A stretch of 12,252 nt of DNA, from NCBI GenBank assembly GCA_024636395.1, contig JAGXHD010000201.1:1-12252 (forward strand), in the 5' to 3' direction. Below, one piece after another: positions 1-5,799 of the stretch. The translations under genes were made by a program, and so were the position numbers. The DNA comes from Sulfitobacter sp. (GTDB lineage Bacteria > Pseudomonadota > Alphaproteobacteria > Rhodobacterales > Rhodobacteraceae). Each line of letters opens with the position of its first letter. The first letter of the stretch is position 1. A model generated the notes under the pieces. That model saw nothing but the letters and a program-made list of their open reading frames with translations. It did not search any database and had not been told where the DNA came from.

Positions 1-74
1 AATGGGGCATTCGCGCGCTCAAAATGTGATAATTATTGGTTAACGCCGCGCATATCCCGGGCAAAACCTCAGGA

Positions 75-100
75 AAGGCGTAGCGGATTAGCTACGCCTT
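75..100 (-). terminator. Likely terminator downstream of secA
   Basis: A perfect 10-bp inverted repeat (AAGGCGTAGC at 75-84 and GCTACGCCTT at 91-100, loop GGATTA) lies 9 bp past the secA stop codon. Read on the minus strand the stem is followed by only a short T run and then a TTTT slightly further on, so the U tract is weak. It fits a secA terminator, perhaps helped by Rho. On the plus strand the downstream T tract is no better. Bases 1-74 hold nothing that I can call a gene. Confidence 0.6.
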
Positions 101-109
101 CTGGTTTCA

Positions 110-2809
110 TCAGACGACTTGCCCGTGGCAGTGCTTGAACTTCTTTCCCGATCCGCAGGGGCACGAATCATTACGTCCCGGATTGCCCCATGTCGTCGGA
201 TCGTTCTCGTCGAAGCCCTCAATCGCACCTTCCACTGGCGCAGCAACGGTGGTGGCCTCTCCGGCTGCCTCCGTCGCGGCCTTCTGCTGTGCAACCATCT
301 GCTGCATCATGCGCTGCTGCTCCGCCTCGCTTGCAGGCTCGATCCGTGAGAGGCGCTGTGTCACGTCTAAGCGCAGGCTGTCGAGCATACCCTCGAACAA
401 CTGGAAGGATTCATTTTTGTATTCGTTAAGAGGATCACGCTGCGCGTAGCCGCGAAATCCTACGACAGAGCGCAGATGCTCCAGCGTCAGCAGATGATCA
501 CGCCATTTAGCGTCGATCGTTTGCAGCAGGAAATGCTTTTCAATGTTGCGCATGTTTTCCGGGCCAAACCGCTCCGCCTTGCCGGCCATATGCTTGTCCG
601 TCGCCTCTACCAGACGTTCACGCACGATCTCGTCGTCCACGCCGTCCTCTTCGCACCACGCGATCACTGGCACGTCGACGCCCAATTGCTCGATTACCGC
701 CGCGTAGAAAGCTTGAGTATCCCATTGGTCCGCGTAGGTGTTTGGAGGCATGTACTCATCCACCAGATCGTCGATCATCTGGTGCCGCATGTCCTCTGTG
801 ATCTCGTGCAGGTCCTGACTTTCCATGATGTCGCGGCGCTGGCCAAAGATCACCTTACGCTGCTCGTTCATCACGTCATCGAACTTCAGCAGCTGCTTTC
901 GCATGTCAAAGTTGCGGCCCTCGACCTTGGCCTGCGCACGCTCCAGAGATTTATTGACCCACGGGTGAATGATCGCCTCGCCCTCTTTGAGACCCAGCGT
1001 GGTGAGTACTTTTTCCAGCTTCTCGGAGCCGAAAATGCGCATCAGATCATCCTCCAGCGACAGGAAGAAGGACGAACGCCCCGGGTCTCCCTGACGGCCC
1101 GAGCGGCCGCGCAGCTGGTTATCGATGCGGCGGCTCTCATGCCGCTCACTCGCCAGAACGAACAGGCCGCCCGCCTCCAGTACTTTTTTCTTCTCGTCGG
1201 CTGTCTCCGCTTCGATCCTTGCGCGTGTTTCGGCAGGATCGGCCTCGGGGTTTTCGGCCAATGCCTCAAGGAATTTCAGCTCGACGTTGCCGCCCAGCTG
1301 GATGTCGGTGCCGCGGCCCGCCATGTTGGTCGCGATGGTCACCGCATTGAATTTACCCGCATCGCCGACGATCTGCGCTTCCTGCTCGTGCTGGCGCGCA
1401 TTCAATACATTATGCTTGATACCTTCGGCTTCGAGCATCTTGCTGAGCATCTCCGATTTCTCGATTGATGTCGTACCCACAAGACACGGCTGGCCTGCGG
1501 CATGGGCTTTCTTGACCCGCTCTATCATCGCCGCATATTTCTCGGCAGCGGTGCGGTAGACGGCGTCATCCTCGTCGATCCGCGCAATTGGCACGTTTGT
1601 TGGCACTTCGACAACGCCAAGGCCGTAGATCTCCATGAATTCGTCCGCCTCGGTCAGAGCCGTCCCGGTCATGCCTGCCAGCTTGTCATAGAGGCGGAAG
1701 TAGTTCTGGAAGGTCACGGACGCGAGCGTGATGTTCTCTGGCTTGATATCGACGCTTTCCTTCGCCTCGATGGCCTGATGCAAACCATCGCCCAAACGGC
1801 GGCCCGACATCATCCGGCCCGTGAATTCGTCGATTAGGACAACCTCACCTTCACGCACGATATAATCCTTGTCCTTCTCGAACAATTTGTGCGCGCGAAG
1901 GCCTTGATTGACGTGGTGCACGATTGAGGTGCTCTCGGGATCATAGAGGGTAAATCCTTCTTCAAGCAGGCCCCGGGCACGCAATTGCTCCTCAAGGAAC
2001 TCGATACCGTCATCGGTGAAGGTCACGTTGCGGGTTTTCTCGTCGAGCTCGTAATGCTCCGGCAGAAGCGAGGGGATCACGTTATCGATAGTCTGGTACA
2101 TCTCGGAACGATCATCGGACGGGCCCGAGATGATGAGCGGCGTGCGCGCTTCGTCGATCAGGATACTGTCGACTTCGTCCACGATGGCGAAGTTATGATG
2201 CTTCTGGAAAATCTCGCTCAGCTCGGCCTTCATGTTGTCGCGCAGGTAATCGAACCCCAGCTCGTTGTTCGTGGCGTAGGTGATGTCGCAGTCGTAAGCG
2301 GCGCGTTTGAGATCATCGCGCATGTTGGGGATGATGTAGCCGGTGGTCAGACCCAGGGAGGCAAAAACCTTACCCATCCATTCCGCATCCCGCTTCACAA
2401 GATATTCGTTCACAGTAACGATGTGCACGCCCTTGTGCGTCAGCGCGTTGAGATAGGCAGCGAATGTCGCGGTCAGGGTCTTGCCCTCGCCGGTTTTCTG
2501 CTCCGCCACGTTGCCTTGGTGCAGGAAGATCGCCCCCATCAGCTGGGTATCGAAGGCCCGCAGTCCCAGAGTGCGACGCGCGCCCTCGCGACAATTTGCG
2601 AAAGCTTCGGGCAGCAGATCGTCAAGGCTCTCGCCTTTCATCGCCCGGGTTGCCAACTCTTCCGTCTTGCTCTGGATTTGCTCGTCGCTCAATGCCTTGA
2701 ATTCAGGCTCCAGCGCGTTGACCTTCTCCACAAGCGGTCGGGCGGCCTTGATCTTGCGCTCGTTTGGCGAACCAAAAACCTTTTTGGTGATTTTTCCAAG
2801 TCCCAGCAT
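110..2809 (-). CDS. secA: Protein translocase subunit SecA
   Basis: SecA is the ATPase motor that drives unfolded preproteins through the SecYEG channel across the inner membrane. The 899-residue product has the usual full length. Visible features in order are the Walker A motif (TGEGKT, ending at about residue 111), the Walker B DEVD at 211-214 followed by SILIDEARTPLIISG, the NBD2 signature QLRGRSGRQGDPGRSSFFLS in the second nucleotide-binding fold, the helical scaffold and wing region, and the C-terminal zinc site CPCGSGKKFKHCH with C883, C885, C894 and H895, which binds SecB and ribosomes in relatives. The ATG at 2809 is preceded by GGAG five bases upstream. It is transcribed divergently from an exported isomerase, itself a Sec-type substrate. 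The low-complexity linker before the zinc site (about 850-880) is normal. Two long plus-strand frames opposite the gene are shadows. Confidence 0.98.
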   Translation of the reverse strand: MLGLGKITKKVFGSPNERKIKAARPLVEKVNALEPEFKALSDEQIQSKTEELATRAMKGESLDDLLPEAFANCREGARRTLGLRAFDTQLMGAIFLHQGNVAEQKTGEGKTLTATFAAYLNALTHKGVHIVTVNEYLVKRDAEWMGKVFASLGLTTGYIIPNMRDDLKRAAYDCDITYATNNELGFDYLRDNMKAELSEIFQKHHNFAIVDEVDSILIDEARTPLIISGPSDDRSEMYQTIDNVIPSLLPEHYELDEKTRNVTFTDDGIEFLEEQLRARGLLEEGFTLYDPESTSIVHHVNQGLRAHKLFEKDKDYIVREGEVVLIDEFTGRMMSGRRLGDGLHQAIEAKESVDIKPENITLASVTFQNYFRLYDKLAGMTGTALTEADEFMEIYGLGVVEVPTNVPIARIDEDDAVYRTAAEKYAAMIERVKKAHAAGQPCLVGTTSIEKSEMLSKMLEAEGIKHNVLNARQHEQEAQIVGDAGKFNAVTIATNMAGRGTDIQLGGNVELKFLEALAENPEADPAETRARIEAETADEKKKVLEAGGLFVLASERHESRRIDNQLRGRSGRQGDPGRSSFFLSLEDDLMRIFGSEKLEKVLTTLGLKEGEAIIHPWVNKSLERAQAKVEGRNFDMRKQLLKFDDVMNEQRKVIFGQRRDIMESQDLHEITEDMRHQMIDDLVDEYMPPNTYADQWDTQAFYAAVIEQLGVDVPVIAWCEEDGVDDEIVRERLVEATDKHMAGKAERFGPENMRNIEKHFLLQTIDAKWRDHLLTLEHLRSVVGFRGYAQRDPLNEYKNESFQLFEGMLDSLRLDVTQRLSRIEPASEAEQQRMMQQMVAQQKAATEAAGEATTVAAPVEGAIEGFDENDPTTWGNPGRNDSCPCGSGKKFKHCHGQVV

Positions 2810-2917
2810 GCGATCTCCAGCCGAAGTTTAATTCATTCGCGCGATCTGCTTGCCCCGCAAACACCCAGTCCATAAATAGAAGGGGAGAGTGGTGGCTCAA
2901 GCGCCGCGCCCATCAGC

Positions 2918-2946
2918 GATGTAAGGGCCGCCATGTAGCGTGTCAA
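2918..2946 (-). promoter_or_regulatory. Candidate secA promoter
   Basis: On the minus strand a perfect -35 hexamer TTGACA (2946 to 2941) is followed after exactly 17 bp by TACATC (2923 to 2918), a 3-of-6 match to the -10 consensus. This would place the transcript start near 2911 and give secA a leader of about 100 nt. A second, weaker candidate lies closer to the gene: TTGAGC (2900 to 2895), 16 bp, TATTTA (2878 to 2873). No convincing plus-strand promoter for the isomerase was found; TTGCCC at 2850 with TAAATA at 2873 is the best and is poor. Confidence 0.45.
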
Positions 2947-2985
2947 TGTAACCGGCCCCTTACTGCCGGAATGATAGGACGATCC

Positions 2986-3840
2986 ATGCAAAAACGACTC
3001 ACTTTTCTTGCGCCTTTGGCGTTTCTTGCCACTTTCAGCCTGCCTGCCGCCGCGCAGGAAACGGTCACGGCCGATCCTTCCGTGGTTGTCGCCACCGTGG
3101 GGGATACCGAAATCACTGTCGGTCACATGATTGTGGCCTGGGCGAGCCTGCCTGAGCAATATCAGGGTCTGCCCGATGATGTTCTGTTCACGGGCATCCT
3201 CGATCAGCTGGTGCAGCAAACGGCTCTGCAACAGCAGTTTGAAGGCGATCTGCCCCCACGAGTCGATCTTCAGCTTGAGAACGAGCGCCGCTCGCTGACC
3301 GCGGGCGAAGCGATCAACCGCATCATGCAGGAGCCACTGGACGAAGCTGAGGTAGAGGCCGCCTACGAGCAGGATTACGGGAATGCCGAACAAGCGCCAG
3401 AGTTCAATGCCTCACACATTCTGGTAGAGACCGAGGAAGCCGCGCTTGAAGTCGTCGCCGAGATTGAGGGTGGCGCGGATTTCGCCGCTGTCGCGCAGGA
3501 AAAATCAACCGGTCCATCGGGCCCCAACGGTGGCCAGCTGGGATGGATTGGAACAGGAGCGATGGTGCCCGAATTCGAGACAGCAGTTGTCGCACTCGAG
3601 CCCGGCGCCATTTCGGCCCCGGTCCAAACCCAGTTCGGCTGGCACGTCATCAAGCTGAATGAGACCCGGATTCAGGAAGCGCCCGCCCTCGAGGACGTGC
3701 GCGAGGAGATTGAGATGCAGATCCGCCAGATCCGTGCCCAGGCCCAGATCGAAGAAGTGACAGCCATTGCGCAGGTGGATCGCAGCGGTGCAGAGGGTGT
3801 CTCTCCCTCCGTCATCAAGCAAACAGACGTGCTGGAGTAA
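2986..3840 (+). CDS. Exported parvulin-type peptidyl-prolyl cis-trans isomerase (PpiC/SurA-like)
   Basis: Predicted 284-residue periplasmic folding factor that catalyses cis-trans isomerisation of prolyl bonds. Residues 1-23 form a Sec signal peptide: basic MQKR, a hydrophobic core, then PAAA before QE, a good signal-peptidase I site with no lipobox cysteine. Residues 30-135 are an acidic and glutamine-rich helical segment of the SurA/PpiC N-terminal chaperone type. Residues 139-230 are the rotamase domain, recognisable by ASHILVET, GGQLGWIGTGAMVPEFE and FGWHVIKL. The tail is helical. I chose the ATG at 2986 because AGGA sits six bases upstream and the signal peptide then begins correctly; an in-frame ATG at 2971 would add five residues. 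It is divergent from secA and 8 bp upstream of argJ, so it is probably the first gene of that operon. It is not SurA itself, having a single rotamase domain. Confidence 0.93.
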   Translation: MQKRLTFLAPLAFLATFSLPAAAQETVTADPSVVVATVGDTEITVGHMIVAWASLPEQYQGLPDDVLFTGILDQLVQQTALQQQFEGDLPPRVDLQLENERRSLTAGEAINRIMQEPLDEAEVEAAYEQDYGNAEQAPEFNASHILVETEEAALEVVAEIEGGADFAAVAQEKSTGPSGPNGGQLGWIGTGAMVPEFETAVVALEPGAISAPVQTQFGWHVIKLNETRIQEAPALEDVREEIEMQIRQIRAQAQIEEVTAIAQVDRSGAEGVSPSVIKQTDVLE

Positions 3841-3848
3841 TCACCGTC

Positions 3849-5075
3849 ATGGCAAAAATCACCGCAACATCGCCACTGGCTCCGGCCACATTTCCCGCCC
3901 TTCCCGTGATCGAGGGCGTGACATTCGCCACCGCAGCGGCGGGGATCAAGTATCAAGGCCGTACAGATGTGATGCTGGCAACGCTGGTCCCAGGCTCCGT
4001 CGTGGCAGGAGCGTTTACCCGCTCCGCCACAAGGTCTGCTCCAGTGCTCGACTGTCAGGCAAAGCTTGGGCAGTCCAGCGATGCCGGTGCGGCGATTCTT
4101 GTCAATTCAGGCAACTCCAATGCCTTTACGGGCAAGGGCGGTGTCGCGTCGGTGGAGGCGATCACCGCTGCTGTGGCGCAGGCTTGCGGTATTCCGCAGG
4201 CACGGGTGTTCACATCCTCCACGGGTGTCATCGGGGAGCCGCTTCCCCATGACCGCATCACAGCCGTGCTCGAAACCCTCGCAGAAAGCACCGCACCCGA
4301 GGGTATCGAGGCCGCTGCGAAGGCGATAATGACCACCGACACCTTCCCGAAGGGGGCCAGCGCCTCTGTCGATGTGGGTGGAAAAACTGTCTCTATCGCA
4401 GGCATCGCGAAGGGCTCGGGCATGATTGCGCCAGATATGGCGACAATGCTCGTCTATATCTTCACCGATGCAAAGATTGGTCAGGAGGCGCTGCAATCCC
4501 TCGTCTCTGCCAGCAACGAAAAGACATTTAATTGCATTACGGTCGACAGCGATACATCGACCTCCGACAGCCTGATCGTTGCGGCAACCGGGGCCAGCGG
4601 TGTCGATGTTGACGGCGATGCAGCCTTTGCGGGCGCGCTCCACGGCGTAATGATGGATCTTGCCCATCAAGTCGTCAAAGACGGTGAAGGGGCCACGAAG
4701 TTCGTAGAGATTGTCGTAAACGGGGCCCAGAGTGATGCCGATGCAAAGGTGCACGGCATGTCCATCGCCAATTCTCCGCTGATCAAAACGGCCATTGCGG
4801 GCGAGGATCCCAACTGGGGCCGCGTCGTGATGGCGGTCGGGAAATCAGGCGCTGCGGCGGACCGGGATCGGCTCAGCATCCGCTTCGGCGATGTGGAGGT
4901 GGCGAAGGATGGCTGGCGCAGTGCCGACTACTCCGAAGAGGCGGCGGCGGCGCACATGAAGGGCCAGCACATCGTGATCGGCGTCGATATCGGCATCGGA
5001 TCCGGCACGGCAACGGTCTGGACCTGCGATTTGACCCATGGCTACATCACCATCAACGCCGACTACCGCTCGTGA
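3849..5075 (+). CDS. argJ: Bifunctional ornithine acetyltransferase / N-acetylglutamate synthase ArgJ
   Basis: ArgJ transfers the acetyl group from N-acetylornithine to glutamate, closing the cyclic arginine pathway; bifunctional forms also use acetyl-CoA to make N-acetylglutamate. The 408-residue product has normal length. Visible hallmarks are SSTGVIGEPLP (oxyanion-hole Thr125-Gly126), the self-cleavage site KGSGMIAPDMATML with the nucleophile Thr199 after Ala198, TVDSDTSTSD, the EDPNWGRV motif in the beta chain, and the typical C-terminus YITINADYRS. The precursor splits at 198/199 into alpha and beta chains, which assemble as a heterotetramer in the cytoplasm. Whether this enzyme is bifunctional or only a transferase cannot be told from these motifs. 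The gene follows the isomerase stop by 8 bp, and its own stop overlaps the mutT start, so all three are probably cotranscribed. Confidence 0.97.
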   Translation: MAKITATSPLAPATFPALPVIEGVTFATAAAGIKYQGRTDVMLATLVPGSVVAGAFTRSATRSAPVLDCQAKLGQSSDAGAAILVNSGNSNAFTGKGGVASVEAITAAVAQACGIPQARVFTSSTGVIGEPLPHDRITAVLETLAESTAPEGIEAAAKAIMTTDTFPKGASASVDVGGKTVSIAGIAKGSGMIAPDMATMLVYIFTDAKIGQEALQSLVSASNEKTFNCITVDSDTSTSDSLIVAATGASGVDVDGDAAFAGALHGVMMDLAHQVVKDGEGATKFVEIVVNGAQSDADAKVHGMSIANSPLIKTAIAGEDPNWGRVVMAVGKSGAAADRDRLSIRFGDVEVAKDGWRSADYSEEAAAAHMKGQHIVIGVDIGIGSGTATVWTCDLTHGYITINADYRS

Positions 5076-5470
5076 AAATGGTCCTCGTATCGGCTGTCGC
5101 CTTGATAGATGTCGACGGACGCGTGCTTTTGGCACAGCGCCCGCCAGGTAAATCCATGGCAGGGCTATGGGAGTTTCCGGGCGGCAAGATCGAGGACGGC
5201 GAAACACCCGAAGCCGCGCTGATTCGGGAGCTTCACGAGGAGTTGGGTATCGAGACTTGGTCCTCCTGCCTCGCACCGCTCACTTTCGCCAGCCATGCCT
5301 ATGAGACTTTCCATCTGATGATGCCGCTGTTTGCCTGCCGTAAATGGGAGGGGACGCCGCGCGCGCGGGAAGGCCAGGTGCTGAAATGGGTAAAGCCGAC
5401 GGATATGGCAGATTATCCAATGCCGGCGGCTGACATCCCGCTGATCGCAACACTGCGCGATTGGTTGTAA
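5072..5470 (+). CDS. mutT: MutT-type Nudix hydrolase (8-oxo-dGTP diphosphatase)
   Basis: A 132-residue single-domain Nudix hydrolase, close to the usual MutT length. The Nudix box is complete between residues 38 and 60: G38, E44, R52, E53, E56, E57, G59 and a following hydrophobic residue, so Mg2+ binding and pyrophosphate hydrolysis should be intact. RVLLAQRPPGKSMAGLWEFPGG before the box is characteristic of MutT proteins that remove 8-oxo-dGTP from the nucleotide pool. The specific substrate is inferred from family resemblance. The start is GTG at 5072, sharing GTGA with the argJ stop, which implies translational coupling; ATG at 5078, two codons on, is the alternative start and would give nearly the same protein. 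No clear terminator follows directly, so transcription may continue into the small ORF at 5593. Confidence 0.92.
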   Translation: MKMVLVSAVALIDVDGRVLLAQRPPGKSMAGLWEFPGGKIEDGETPEAALIRELHEELGIETWSSCLAPLTFASHAYETFHLMMPLFACRKWEGTPRAREGQVLKWVKPTDMADYPMPAADIPLIATLRDWL

Positions 5471-5522
5471 AGGGCTGCCTAAGAAAAGATCGCGAGGTGC
5501 CTAATATTCCCTCACATTGTTT

Positions 5523-5581
5523 CCAGAATTATATGGAATAGCGAAGAAAATTAGCTATTGTAAAACTTATGTGAATTCTGG
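5523..5581 (+). promoter_or_regulatory. Nested inverted repeats in the leader of the 43-aa ORF
   Basis: In an AT-rich gap two inverted repeats are nested. The outer one is CCAGAATT (5523-5530) with AATTCTGG (5574-5581), a perfect 8-bp match, extendable by two U-G pairs (5521-5522 with 5582-5583) into the ribosome binding site. The inner one is AATAGC (5537-5542) with GCTATT (5554-5559), 6 bp, loop 11. In an RNA starting upstream, the outer stem would abut or partly mask GGAGG at 5582-5586. The element could be an RNA switch or leader, or simply an operator. I found no convincing promoter hexamers here. Confidence 0.4.
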
Positions 5582-5586
5582 GGAGG
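5582..5586 (+). promoter_or_regulatory. Strong ribosome binding site of the 43-aa ORF
   Basis: GGAGG ends six bases before the ATG at 5593. This near-ideal Shine-Dalgarno sequence and spacing is the main reason for treating the short frame as a real gene. It is one of the strongest binding sites in the window. Confidence 0.65.
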
Positions 5587-5592
5587 AATAAC

Positions 5593-5724
5593 ATGCTGAA
5601 GACCATTACCATCGGGAGCTGCATCTCTGTTCAAGGTACGTTCGTTCGGTCAATGCCGGACGGTCGGATTTCAGTGCAGGTCGACAATACTGTATTTTCG
5701 GGCGTGCCTGTCACAAAGAAGTAA
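5593..5724 (+). CDS. Putative 43-aa small protein of unknown function
   Basis: A 43-codon frame begins MLKTITIGSCISVQG and ends FSGVPVTKK. Support for it being real: a strong GGAGG six bases upstream, a stop codon 18 bp before an intrinsic terminator, and a peptide that looks folded rather than random. It alternates hydrophobic residues in three or four short strands separated by turns (SMPDGR at 20-25, VDN at 30-32), as in small beta barrels of the SH3 or OB kind. It has one cysteine (C10), no signal peptide and no membrane segment. It sits between mutT and infB, convergent with infB, and may be cotranscribed with mutT or have its own promoter in the structured gap upstream. I do not assign a function. 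The alternative is a chance frame, but the binding site plus terminator make that less likely. Confidence 0.65.
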   Translation: MLKTITIGSCISVQGTFVRSMPDGRISVQVDNTVFSGVPVTKK

Positions 5725-5742
5725 GCCTGACGACGCGGATAG

Positions 5743-5778
5743 AAAAAAGGGACGGTGCGTAATGCACCGTCCCTTTTT
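5743..5778. terminator. Bidirectional intrinsic terminator between the small ORF and infB
   Basis: A perfect 10-bp stem, GGGACGGTGC (5749-5758) with GCACCGTCCC (5764-5773), has a 5-base loop GTAAT and is flanked by six A on the left and five T on the right, so a U tract follows the stem on either strand. On the plus strand it ends the mutT/small-ORF unit; on the minus strand it ends infB, whose stop codon lies 22 bp from the T tract. Confidence 0.92.
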
Positions 5779-5799
5779 CTATGTGTATCCTATGCTGGT

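Noticed and set aside
476..1468. 330-codon plus-strand frame opposite secA
   Set aside because: It lies entirely within secA, which has all its motifs. High-GC codon bias commonly leaves the opposite strand open; the peptide shows no recognisable domain.
1985..2875. 296-codon plus-strand frame opposite the start of secA
   Set aside because: Antisense shadow of the SecA nucleotide-binding domain; it shows no domain and no convincing binding site.
2952..2969. CCGGC/GCCGG inverted repeat before the isomerase gene
   Set aside because: Only 5 bp and GC-rich; expected by chance in this composition, with no T tract or operator-like context.
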